64,000 nucleotides of DNA from Halorussus sp. MSC15.2 (GTDB lineage Archaea > Halobacteriota > Halobacteria > Halobacteriales > Haladaptataceae), in assembly GCF_010747475.1 (NCBI RefSeq), contig NZ_VSLZ01000001.1, positions 868,001 through 932,000 on the forward strand. Reading direction: 5' to 3'. The notes beneath the pieces are model-generated. The model was not told the origin of the DNA. It saw nothing but the letters and a program-made list of their open reading frames with translations, and did not search any database. Of this stretch, positions 16,440 through 26,237 are shown in pieces. A program made the position numbers and the translations under genes. Position 1 is the first letter of the stretch. Each line of letters starts with the position of its first letter.

Positions 16440-19160
16440 TCAGTAACTATACTCGGTGTGCAGAGTTCCGCCCGCGTCGTAGAGCGACACCGTGTCGCCG
16501 CCGTCGTTCCAGACGTACGACCCGCCCCAGTAGAGGTCCGTCGCGGAGTCGGTGCCGTCGCCCGAGTGGAGTCGCACCGTCTCGCCCGCCCCCAGCGAGA
16601 AACCGTCGGGGAACCCGTAGGTGTGGTCCGCCTCGTCTTCGACGGTCCACCCGGTCAGGTCCTGCGCGCTCGACCCGGTGTTCTCGAAGTCCACGTACTC
16701 GTCGTTGAGCGTGGAACCGGCCTCGCTGACCGTCTTCACGGCGATTTTGCTGTCGGAGTCGTTGGTCGGGTACGTCTTCTCGGCGGCCAGATTCCCGGCG
16801 TCGTCGTAGACGGACGCCGTGTCGCCGCCGTCGTTCCAGACCGCCGACCCGCGGTCCCAGTAGAGGTCGGTCGAGGAGTCGGTGCCGCTCCCGGTGTGGA
16901 CGCGCACGGTGTCGCCCGCCCCCAGCGAGAAGCCATCGGGGAAGCCGTAGGTGTGGCCCGCTTCGTCTTCGAGAGTCCATCCGGTCAGGTCCTGCGCGCT
17001 CGACCCGTCGTTTTTCACGTCCACGTACTCGTCGTCGAGCGTCGAACCGTCTTCGCTTATTGTCGGAATCGACACCGAGTAGTCCGACGACGTGCCGGGC
17101 GTGTAGGCGTCGAACAGCGGGAAGGAGCCGTCGAAGACGGTCGTCTCGGGCACTTCCGGACTGGTGGCGACGCTGTTGGTGTCGTCCAGCACTCGGTCGG
17201 CGTTGACTTGGAGGTCGGTGCCGAGTCCGTCGGCGAGGTCGTTGACGTTCGCGCGGGCCGCCGCCGTGGTCTTGCCACTCCCCACTAGAACCACCGCGCC
17301 GCCGTCGGCGACGAAGTCGTTCAGGGCGTCGATTTCGCTCTGTGTGAACGACTCGGGCGGCGTCGTGACGACGACCGCTCGCGCGCCGTCGAGGTTCGCA
17401 CCGGTGAACTCGTTGACGCCCTCCAGCGCGACGTCCTGTCCTTCGAGGTAACGCATGTAGTAGGCGGTGTCCTCGGCCGAGAGACCGTAACTCGCGCCGA
17501 ACTGACCGTGGCCGCCGTCGACGAGAACGTCGCCAGAAGTGTCGGCGAGGTAGTCCACGAGGTTCGTCAGGAAGGCGAAGTTGCCGTAACTCGACGTATC
17601 GGTGCTGTACCCCTCCGACTTCTCGTAGCTCTCGTCGATGAAGGGACCGCCGACTACGCCGACGTTGGCGTCCTCGTCCACCGCTACCAACGGAATGTCC
17701 CCGCTGTAGGCGTAGCCGCCGTCGAGGTCCTGCGTGGCCGTGGACTCGGCGTAGACCGGGACCCGGGAGTCCGGAACGCCGCCGGACGCCGTCCGGACGC
17801 TCGCGGTCTGGGGGAAGAAGAGGTCGTCCACGGGGTTGTCGCGAATCTCGGTGGAGTTCCCGGGGTCGCTCTCGGCCCAGACCTGCGTCCCGTCGGCTCT
17901 CGCGGTCGTCTCGGAGTCGACGAACGCGTCGTGCTTAGCGAACGACGAGTCGTAGACGCGGGCGTGACCGTTCTTCACGAGTCGGTGGTTGTAGTTGGCG
18001 TCCCGGTTCCCGTCGCCCGACGCGTCGTAGTAGATGTAGCCGAGGACGCGGTCGAACGCGTCCCGGACCGGTTCGTTGTCGTCGAACGCGAGGTCCACGG
18101 ACTTCCCGCCGAGTTCGCTCTTGCCGAAGTTAGTGGCGTCGTCCGCCCGGGCTTCGAGGTAGGTGTTGGACTCGATTCCCTCCCACTCCTCTACGCGCTC
18201 GTACTGACTGTTCGAGGACTTCTCGGGGGTGTCCGTGCCGAGGATGCGGATGTTCTCGGTCGTCCCGTCGTCGAACGTGACCTTCACCGTGTCGCCGTCG
18301 ATGACCTCCGTGACAGACACCGTGTAGGTCTTCTCGGGGTCGAGTCCGAGTCCGTCCCGGTCGCCGAAGTAGGAGAACGCGGTGTTGAACTGCGTCGTGA
18401 CCGGTTGGTACGGTTCGCCGCCGTTGCGAATCTCGTCGGTCACTTGGTCGTCGTTGAACCGAAACGCGAGTTCGAGGTGGCTCGCCACGTCGTTGAGATT
18501 CGCGGTCTCGTCGTAGTTACTGTGGTCCGACTGGTCGTGGAGGAACAGCCACCCGCCGTTCGACACGAAGTCCCCGAGAGCACTCAGTTCCGACTGAGTG
18601 AACGCGGTACTCGGCGACGTGATGACCGCCGCGTCCGCAGCCGAGAGGTCGGCGGTCAGCGAGGTGGTCGCGCTCACCGCGTACCCGTTGTTCTCGGCGT
18701 AGCCGTCGAACTCCGCGAACTTCGAGAGAGTGTAGTACTGGCCGTGACCCTCGTCCCAGAGGACGGTGCCCGAACCGCCGAGCGCGTCGTCCCAGACGTT
18801 GAGGACGAACTCTTCGTTCCCCGTCTGCCAGTCGGTGTCGGCGTCCGTGACCAGCATCGACCCGAAGCCGACGACGTTCCAGTCGCTCGCCACGACCGGA
18901 ATCGGGGTATCCTCGCCGTAGGAGACGGCGTCGGCGCTGGTGTCACCGTCGCCGTTCGTCGCGGTGTCCTCGGCCCAGACCGCGACGTGGGCGTCGTCCG
19001 TGAGCGGTGCGTAGTCGTAGGTCACCAGACTCGACGTGGAGTACGCTTCGAGTTCCGGTATCCGACCGGACGCCGCCCGACTCCGACCGGTGAGTTCGAT
19101 ACCCGCGGCCGAACTGCCGGCCGCGGTCGCGAGCGCCGAGAGGAACGTACGTCGGTTCAT
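16440..19160 (-). CDS. Tat-exported multidomain nuclease with DUF4350-like, SNase and lamin-tail domains
   Basis: 906 residues from ATG 19160. Order: Tat signal (RRTFLSAL, R3-R4); a first DUF4350/IFT52-like segment (about 55-265, with DEGHGQYYTLSKF and GGWLFLHDQ); a thermonuclease domain (about 278-430); a second DUF4350-like segment (about 470-690, with DGGHGQFGASYGL and GGAVVLVGSG); two lamin-tail domains (about 705-800 and 815-906, each with DLTGWTxEDEA and YGFPDGFSLGAG). The SNase catalytic set is intact: VIDGDTVKV (D288, D290), R305, DTPE (D310, E313) and R371. Predicted to cut extracellular DNA or RNA, perhaps held to the cell surface or matrix by the lamin-tail domains. Confidence 0.85.
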   Translation of the reverse strand: MNRRTFLSALATAAGSSAAGIELTGRSRAASGRIPELEAYSTSSLVTYDYAPLTDDAHVAVWAEDTATNGDGDTSADAVSYGEDTPIPVVASDWNVVGFGSMLVTDADTDWQTGNEEFVLNVWDDALGGSGTVLWDEGHGQYYTLSKFAEFDGYAENNGYAVSATTSLTADLSAADAAVITSPSTAFTQSELSALGDFVSNGGWLFLHDQSDHSNYDETANLNDVASHLELAFRFNDDQVTDEIRNGGEPYQPVTTQFNTAFSYFGDRDGLGLDPEKTYTVSVTEVIDGDTVKVTFDDGTTENIRILGTDTPEKSSNSQYERVEEWEGIESNTYLEARADDATNFGKSELGGKSVDLAFDDNEPVRDAFDRVLGYIYYDASGDGNRDANYNHRLVKNGHARVYDSSFAKHDAFVDSETTARADGTQVWAESDPGNSTEIRDNPVDDLFFPQTASVRTASGGVPDSRVPVYAESTATQDLDGGYAYSGDIPLVAVDEDANVGVVGGPFIDESYEKSEGYSTDTSSYGNFAFLTNLVDYLADTSGDVLVDGGHGQFGASYGLSAEDTAYYMRYLEGQDVALEGVNEFTGANLDGARAVVVTTPPESFTQSEIDALNDFVADGGAVVLVGSGKTTAAARANVNDLADGLGTDLQVNADRVLDDTNSVATSPEVPETTVFDGSFPLFDAYTPGTSSDYSVSIPTISEDGSTLDDEYVDVKNDGSSAQDLTGWTLEDEAGHTYGFPDGFSLGAGDTVRVHTGSGTDSSTDLYWDRGSAVWNDGGDTASVYDDAGNLAAEKTYPTNDSDSKIAVKTVSEAGSTLNDEYVDFENTGSSAQDLTGWTVEDEADHTYGFPDGFSLGAGETVRLHSGDGTDSATDLYWGGSYVWNDGGDTVSLYDAGGTLHTEYSY

Positions 19161-19346
19161 GCGTGAAAAAAACAGAAACTCTAACCACATAAATCAACGT
19201 ATTTCTAATATATTGTAACTATATATCTATAAAATGTAATCTCGCGTGAAGTTCTTCCGGATGCGTCCGCCGAACGGAACCGAGGATTTGACTGTCTTGG
19301 AGTTCCAACTCGCGGGCATGACCAGACGAAACGACGGTGGTCGCTG

Positions 19347-19547
19347 ATGGGCCGCGGCGAGAAGGTCCGGTTCGGACTGGCACTCGCGTTCGGAGTCGTA
19401 GTACCCGGACTGCTCAAGTACGCGTTGACCACCGCGGGCTACGACGCGCTCGGCACCGCGGTCTGGGTCAGCGGCTATCTCACGGCGATACTGGCCATCT
19501 GGTACGTCTGGGTTCGTCCGCTGAACCTCGAAGGCACCGCCGGATGA
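19347..19547 (+). CDS. Small two-helix membrane protein
   Basis: 66 residues with two transmembrane helices (about 9-27 and 37-56), beginning MGRGEKVRFGLALAFG and ending WVRPLNLEGTAG. Its ATG overlaps the stop of a preceding nine-codon frame (TGATG at 19345-19349). No known function. The next gene is another small membrane protein with its own promoter. Confidence 0.65.
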   Translation: MGRGEKVRFGLALAFGVVVPGLLKYALTTAGYDALGTAVWVSGYLTAILAIWYVWVRPLNLEGTAG

Positions 19548-19563
19548 CTGCCGGATAGCGGAA

Positions 19564-19571
19564 CTTTAAAG
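19564..19571 (+). promoter_or_regulatory. TATA-like box of the 86-residue membrane protein gene
   Basis: CTTTAAAG lies 29-36 bases before ATG 19600. Confidence 0.4.
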
Positions 19572-19599
19572 GGTATTTCGGGCCGAGTTTCCAGTAAAG

Positions 19600-19860
19600 A
19601 TGCTAGAGTTCGTGCCAATGCCGCTCATCGACGACTTCCTGCTCCAGTACAACGTCGGGCAGGTACTGCTGTTGGCGTTCGTCCTGTCGGTGGTGGCGGC
19701 CATCCCGCTCGGCTCCCGGAAAGTGCTGTCACTGAACGCTATCACGTTCGGCCTGCTGTTCGTCGTAGTCCCGTCGAGTCTCGCGCCGCTCCACTACAAG
19801 TTCCTCGGCATCGCGCTGCTGGTGGTCGCGCCGGTGCTCTACGTCACGGCGCGAAAGTAA
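19600..19860 (+). CDS. Small three-helix membrane protein
   Basis: 86 residues with three hydrophobic helices (about 20-36, 42-58, 65-82), the last ending VLYVTARK. An internal ATG at 19618 (MPLIDDF) is an alternative start, but the promoter spacing favours 19600. No function known; length and layout suggest a conserved haloarchaeal membrane protein. Confidence 0.65.
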   Translation: MLEFVPMPLIDDFLLQYNVGQVLLLAFVLSVVAAIPLGSRKVLSLNAITFGLLFVVVPSSLAPLHYKFLGIALLVVAPVLYVTARK

Positions 19861-19981
19861 CGCCGCGCGAGTACCCGGCACTCTTCCTCACGTCGTCACG
19901 CGACACGGACTCCACTCCCGAACGGTACCCTCCTCTCCGTCGTGGAACCGCTCTGCCAGTCCCGTCGGCGAGCTCCACCTT

Positions 19982-20950
19982 TCACTCTTCGCGGACGAGC
20001 GCGACGCTCAGCAGTTTCTCACCGGCGGTTACGGTCGCCTCCTGCGTGAGCGAGTAGAGGATTCCTCCACGGTCGGTCTCGACGCGCTGTAGCACCTCGT
20101 AGCTCGTCGGGTCGTAGAGCGTGCCGACGCGTTCGCCCGCCTCGACGCGCTCGCCCACCTCGCGGTCGGGGTCGACCCGGAACAGTCCGGAGTCGTCGGC
20201 CGTGACTCGGCCGAGGTGGTTGCGCGCCACCGTCGGGTCGTCGGCGGTCGGGTCGCCCGCGAGCAGGCCGAGGTGTCGGAGGACGTTCAGCGTGCCCGAC
20301 ACGCCCGCCTCGACGGCGTCCTCAACGAGGTGTTTGTTGTGGGCGAGTTCCGGCGTGACGGTCGGGATGCCCTCCCGGGACGCCACGACCCGGAGTTTCC
20401 CGCCGAAGTCGCGGGCGTCCCACTCGGCGTCGGCGTCCTCGCCCGCCTCCTCCGAGAGCAGGAGGTCGGTGCCGAACGCCTCCGCGAGCGCGCGGGACTC
20501 CGCGTCGCCCTCCATGAACACGACGTGGGTGAGCATGTCCGCGCTCCCGGTGTGGAGGTCGAGGACCGCGTCGGCGTCCGCGACGTACTCCCAGAGCGTC
20601 GCGGCCATGCGTTCGTGGAGGGTCCCGTCGGCGTCGCCCGGCCAGACCCGGTTCATGTTCCGGTTGACGCTGTCCAACTGCTCCGGGGTCGTGTACGAGA
20701 CCCGGTCGAAGGTGAGCGGGTCGGCGACCGGGACGGCGACCACTCGACCTGCGAGTTCGGTCCCGTCGGCGGTGAGGCGGTCGTGGACCCGCCGGAGGGT
20801 CTCGGTGCCGTTTATCTCGTGGCCGTGCTGTGCGGCCTGTGCGTAGACCGTCGGGCCGTCCGCAGACCCCTCGTAGGTATGAACCGTCGTTTTGACCTTC
20901 CCGCCCGAGGGTAGTCGAGCGAGCGTGATGCGCTCGGAATCGTGTCGCAT
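19982..20950 (-). CDS. Succinylglutamate desuccinylase/aspartoacylase-family zinc hydrolase
   Basis: 322 residues from ATG 20950; a GTG 21 bases upstream is less likely because the palindromic operator lies there. The M14-type zinc motif is visible in AAQHGHEINGTE (His and Glu ligands), with DLHTGSADM as the third site region, and NRNMNRVWPG as the substrate-binding arginine segment typical of the AstE/AspA family. The C-terminal domain (from LGRVTADDSG) is the small beta domain that partly covers the active site. Predicted to deacylate N-acyl amino acids or similar amides. Substrate unknown. Confidence 0.85.
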   Translation of the reverse strand: MRHDSERITLARLPSGGKVKTTVHTYEGSADGPTVYAQAAQHGHEINGTETLRRVHDRLTADGTELAGRVVAVPVADPLTFDRVSYTTPEQLDSVNRNMNRVWPGDADGTLHERMAATLWEYVADADAVLDLHTGSADMLTHVVFMEGDAESRALAEAFGTDLLLSEEAGEDADAEWDARDFGGKLRVVASREGIPTVTPELAHNKHLVEDAVEAGVSGTLNVLRHLGLLAGDPTADDPTVARNHLGRVTADDSGLFRVDPDREVGERVEAGERVGTLYDPTSYEVLQRVETDRGGILYSLTQEATVTAGEKLLSVALVREE

Positions 20951-20958
20951 GGGTCGCT

Positions 20959-20978
20959 CAATTGCGTGCACACAATTG
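20959..20978. promoter_or_regulatory. 20-bp near-perfect palindrome before the aspartoacylase-like gene
   Basis: CAATTGCGTGCACACAATTG reads almost the same on both strands (one mismatched pair, at positions 8 and 13) and lies 9-28 bases before ATG 20950. In a leaderless haloarchaeal promoter this covers the TATA position, so a dimeric regulator bound here would block transcription. Confidence 0.55.
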
Positions 20979-21016
20979 AATGCTTCTCTCGGAGACCCCT
21001 GACGGGGCGTGGCAGT

Positions 21017-21949
21017 TCAGAGGGTCGACTTGCTCCTGTAGAATATCACCAGTGCCCAGACGACGCCCGCGAACAGGAAGAGGAGCAGTTGATAGTCCTC
21101 GTTGTCCACGCGCAACGCCGCGCCGACCAGCACCAGCGTCAGCGGTGCGGTGAAATCGTACAGGTGTCGCTCGAAGAGGTGGACCGAGTCCCTGTACACC
21201 CTGACGGGTTGGCACACGCCGTTGCCCTTTCGACTGATTTCGTGAAGCTTCAGTTCCTGACGAACGTCGTGGTCGAGGAAGATTTCGGGGATGTCCTCCC
21301 CGGTCTTGCGGATGTCCTCCAAGTGGAGTCGTTCCCGACAGTCCAGATATCGTTGCGAGTCCCTGTTTTTCTGCCGCCGTTTGCGTGCCCGCGTCTCGTC
21401 GTCGAGCGGGAGCGCCTTGACGCCTCTCGCGATACCCCGAGTCGATTCGACCACAACCCTATCGCCCTCCTCGATGCCCAGCAGTTCTATCGTGTTCGCC
21501 GGAATCCGACAGACCCTGTTCTCTAAGTCCGGAAAGACTGCCATGCGGACGCGACACGCCGCCGGACGAACGCCGAGAACCGAGTTCAGGACCCGCCTGT
21601 GCCAGCGTTGCTCCCGGTTCGATATCGGCTTCACCCACACCCGTCCCGCTTCCGTCGCGGTGCCGTAGTTAGTATCGTCGGCCGAGGGAACGCCGAGCGC
21701 CGTGCGAATCGTGAAATCGAGTCCGATTCGCTGGGCCGGCCCGTCGGTCGAACCACGCCGGGGACGTGTCTGGACTCTCGAGTGTATCTCGGTCTCCTTG
21801 TCCGGATTCCTGAGCTTCAGGAACTCCCGCTGGGACGGCCCTCCCCATCCGTCGAGAATCTCGGGGTCTATCTGAACGATATATTCGGTCTCGGCCTCCC
21901 TATCGTTCGTTCTCGTTACCGTGAACGTACTCGGGTGATTCCTTCCCAT
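21017..21949 (-). CDS. AbrB-like protein with C-terminal transmembrane hairpin
   Basis: 310 residues from ATG 21949, overlapping the end of the upstream GGCT-like gene by 50 bases. An N-terminal region of strand-rich sequence is followed by a SpoVT/AbrB-like swapped-hairpin segment (about 150-180, LENRVCRIPANTIELLGIEE). A basic linker follows (RARKRRQKNRD), then two C-terminal transmembrane helices (about 258-274 and 288-306). Such a mix of DNA-binding-like fold and membrane anchor is unusual. Codon use and base composition look less GC-rich than the surroundings. No described function; it is paired with the GGCT-like gene. Confidence 0.65.
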   Translation of the reverse strand: MGRNHPSTFTVTRTNDREAETEYIVQIDPEILDGWGGPSQREFLKLRNPDKETEIHSRVQTRPRRGSTDGPAQRIGLDFTIRTALGVPSADDTNYGTATEAGRVWVKPISNREQRWHRRVLNSVLGVRPAACRVRMAVFPDLENRVCRIPANTIELLGIEEGDRVVVESTRGIARGVKALPLDDETRARKRRQKNRDSQRYLDCRERLHLEDIRKTGEDIPEIFLDHDVRQELKLHEISRKGNGVCQPVRVYRDSVHLFERHLYDFTAPLTLVLVGAALRVDNEDYQLLLFLFAGVVWALVIFYRSKSTL

Positions 21950-22499
21950 TGCCCCACTCCTGAAGGTAGCGTTCGAGGGTCTCCCCGGTCGCCACCTCCG
22001 TAGAGTGTACAAAATCGTCGTAGAAATCAGTGCCCCAATATCTCGCCCCTTTCAGGCAAATTTTTAGGTACCCTGGAATGGGGAGGATGTCGTCGCGTTG
22101 CTTCTCGCCGACGGCGATTTTGACCGGGACCGACAGTGCGTCCTCCCGCGCCGAATCGTAGAACTCGATATCGTCGCTATCGACTTCCTCCATCGTGTAC
22201 CCGCTCTCCCTGTCTATCAGTTCCCCCTTCTCGTCGTCGTAGAGGCGCGGCACGAGTATCCCGTTTATCCACGCGTCCGGGTCCGGGACGACGTTGAGCA
22301 CCGCTCGACGCATCCCGGTGTACGACCGGAAGTCGGCTTCGTTGTTCAGTATCCGCTTGTATCCCCGGACTCGGACCCTGATACCCCGTTCGTAAGAGGG
22401 ATGGGGAAGGTCGTCCCACTCGTCCGGATAGAGCAGACTGCCGTAAACGATAATCCCGACGTCACTGAAATCGCGTTCGGTAGACTGGTCGGCGTCCAT
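21900..22499 (-). CDS. Gamma-glutamylcyclotransferase-like (AIG2/GGCT fold) protein
   Basis: 199 residues. The GGCT-fold entry loop is at IIVYGSLLYPDEW (about 16-28), and the second conserved region ELIDRESGYTMEEVD holds the acidic residue expected at the active site. The rest, from RYWGTDFYDDFV on, is less typical, so the fold is inferred from these two motifs. GGCT enzymes release 5-oxoproline from gamma-glutamyl peptides; related folds occur in antitoxin-like and other roles. The gene overlaps the AbrB-like/TM gene. Confidence 0.65.
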   Translation of the reverse strand: MDADQSTERDFSDVGIIVYGSLLYPDEWDDLPHPSYERGIRVRVRGYKRILNNEADFRSYTGMRRAVLNVVPDPDAWINGILVPRLYDDEKGELIDRESGYTMEEVDSDDIEFYDSAREDALSVPVKIAVGEKQRDDILPIPGYLKICLKGARYWGTDFYDDFVHSTEVATGETLERYLQEWGNGKESPEYVHGNENER

Positions 22500-22523
22500 C
22501 CGTGTCCCCCTTACGAGGGTAGA

Positions 22524-22535
22524 CCTTTAATTAGT
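22524..22535 (-). promoter_or_regulatory. TATA box of the GGCT/AbrB-TM pair
   Basis: On the minus strand ACTAATTAAAGG lies about 25-36 bases before ATG 22499. It supports one transcript for both genes. Confidence 0.5.
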
Positions 22536-22609
22536 AGGCGGTCGGTTGCACCCTGATTCCCGGCGACCGCGACCGACGCTGCGAGAAAACGACATCGTCC
22601 CGGGAACCG

Positions 22610-22625
22610 CCGACGGCGCCGTCGG
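22610..22625. repeat. 16-bp perfect palindrome
   Basis: CCGACGGCGCCGTCGG lies in the 232-base gap between the promoter of the 22499 gene and the end of the DUF7521 gene. It has no T tract, so I do not call it a terminator. In GC-rich DNA such palindromes can arise by chance. Confidence 0.5.
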
Positions 22626-22731
22626 GACTGTTCGTCGGTGGACGACCGAGGTGTCTTCACCTCCAGCAGTCAGGCACGGTCGGCTACGGGCTATCGGTGG
22701 GCGACGGCCGCCTCGCGCGACCCGCTTCGAG

Positions 22732-23055
22732 TCACGTCGGCATCCTGAGCGCGTAGAGGATACAGCCGAGTCCCACCAGCGTACTGCCGTTGGAGAGTAT
22801 GACGTACGCCGACGCCGCGGTGGGGCTGTTTCCGAGGAGGAGCATGGGAACTACCAGCACGAACGGGAGACCGACGGTGAGGGTGAATCCGACCGCGATG
22901 AACAGCATCGGTCTGCTGTCGTTGCGCCGGTAGCCGCGGAAGGCCTGATACGCGACGAGGAGACCGACGAGCGCCGCGACGAAGTTCATCCCCTGCGACA
23001 GCAGTCGCACCCAACTCGGGATGTCCGGCGGCGCGGTTTGGAGCGGTCCCAGCAC
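22732..23055 (-). CDS. DUF7521-like small membrane protein
   Basis: 107 residues, start GTG 23055, one base after the stop of the HTH gene. It has three hydrophobic helices (about 21-42, 48-70 and 80-104). The layout HTH gene followed by a short three-helix protein is common in haloarchaea for DUF7521 proteins. The role is not known; it may sense or relay a signal with its regulator. Confidence 0.72.
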   Translation of the reverse strand: MLGPLQTAPPDIPSWVRLLSQGMNFVAALVGLLVAYQAFRGYRRNDSRPMLFIAVGFTLTVGLPFVLVVPMLLLGNSPTAASAYVILSNGSTLVGLGCILYALRMPT

Positions 23056-23056
23056 G

Positions 23057-23401
23057 TCACATCCCCTCGACGAGGTCGGTGAACCTGTCGGCCACGTCCT
23101 CGCGGCGACTGACTTCGACGGTGAGCGACCCCTCGACGAGTTCGACGGTCACGCGTTCGAGGCGAGGCGAGTACACTTTGTGGTGGTGGCCCGCCGCGGT
23201 GTCGAGGCGGGTCTGAGACTCCACGAGGTCGTACGCTCGCAGGTCCTCCAGTCGCCGGTAAATCGTCGGCTCCGATGCGCCGCACCGTTCGCTCAATGCG
23301 TTGGCTGACATGGGTTCGATGCTGGTTGCTGTGAGGATTGTGCGCACCGTCTCGTCTTCGAGGAGGGCGGCGATGTCCTCCACGTCGCAGTCCTCACTCA
23401 C
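23057..23401 (-). CDS. Winged-helix transcriptional regulator (ArsR-like)
   Basis: 114 residues from GTG 23401, chosen because a strong TATA box lies 27-34 bases upstream. Helices of a winged HTH are visible in DETVRTILTATSIEPMSAN and ALSERCGASEPTIYRRLEDL (recognition helix around TIYRRLE). The C-terminal half is beta-rich. It is the first gene of a two-gene unit with DUF7521 and is divergent from the DUF1648-like gene, which it may also control. Confidence 0.8.
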   Translation of the reverse strand: MSEDCDVEDIAALLEDETVRTILTATSIEPMSANALSERCGASEPTIYRRLEDLRAYDLVESQTRLDTAAGHHHKVYSPRLERVTVELVEGSLTVEVSRREDVADRFTDLVEGM

Positions 23402-23427
23402 TGTTATCGAGTAACTTTCCGAATCGG

Positions 23428-23435
23428 TATAAAAA
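23428..23435 (-). promoter_or_regulatory. TATA box of the HTH-DUF7521 unit
   Basis: Read on the minus strand as TTTTTATA, 27-34 bases before the GTG start at 23401. Confidence 0.6.
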
Positions 23436-23507
23436 CCTGACGACAACTTCAGTGCGTGAAGTCGCGTCCACCCCGCTAACACGACGGGGGGCGTAGCGGA
23501 ACCCGAG

Positions 23508-23867
23508 ATGACGATTTCGCTCACCGCGCACGACGTTCGCCTGCCCGACCTGACCGCGCTCGCGCTCCTCGCGCTCACGCTCGCGGTCGGAATCGCCTTC
23601 TACGGAGACCTCCCGGCGGAGATGGTCGTGGGGTGGCACGTGGGACTCGACGAGGGCGTGCGACTCACGCGCGCCCCGCGACCTGTGGCGACTTTCGCGG
23701 TTCCCGCCGTGGCGACCGGCGCGTACGTCGTCGTCAGAGCCGTCGCGTTGCTTCCCGGCGTCCGCGACGAAGTGCGAGCGGCCCGCTTCGTCTACGACCT
23801 CGCCGCCAATCTCCTGCTCGTCGCGTTCTGCGCCTCGCAGATGGCGGTCGTCACCGCGAACCTGTGA
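23508..23867 (+). CDS. DUF1648-like membrane protein
   Basis: 119 residues. The motif GDLPAEMVVGWHVGLDEGV (about 32-50) resembles the DUF1648 signature found in SdpI-type immunity proteins, flanked by three hydrophobic helices. It is shorter than SdpI and lacks the second half. Function is uncertain. Divergent from the HTH/DUF7521 genes. Confidence 0.65.
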   Translation: MTISLTAHDVRLPDLTALALLALTLAVGIAFYGDLPAEMVVGWHVGLDEGVRLTRAPRPVATFAVPAVATGAYVVVRAVALLPGVRDEVRAARFVYDLAANLLLVAFCASQMAVVTANL

Positions 23868-23895
23868 GGAAGAAACGGGGCGTGAAAGTGAGGTC

Positions 23896-26154
<2,259 letters not shown>

Positions 26155-26177
26155 AGACCGAAGAATCGTACCCGCCG

Positions 26178-26186
26178 ATATAAAAG
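26178..26186 (-). promoter_or_regulatory. TATA box of maeB
   Basis: Minus-strand CTTTTATAT, 24-32 bases before ATG 26154. Confidence 0.55.
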
Positions 26187-26237
26187 TATCCGAAGCCGTC
26201 GAATCGCGGTTCGACAGATGACGAACTCCGTCCGGGG

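Noticed and set aside
17508-19166. 552-codon frame on the + strand, antisense to the nuclease gene
   Set aside because: It is the mirror of the minus-strand gene, lacks any domain, and the minus-strand frame has Tat, SNase and lamin-tail signatures. GC-rich DNA often gives such long shadow frames.
22610-22625. 16-bp palindrome as a terminator of the GGCT/AbrB unit
   Set aside because: It lies upstream of that unit on the minus strand and has no T tract, so it cannot be its terminator.
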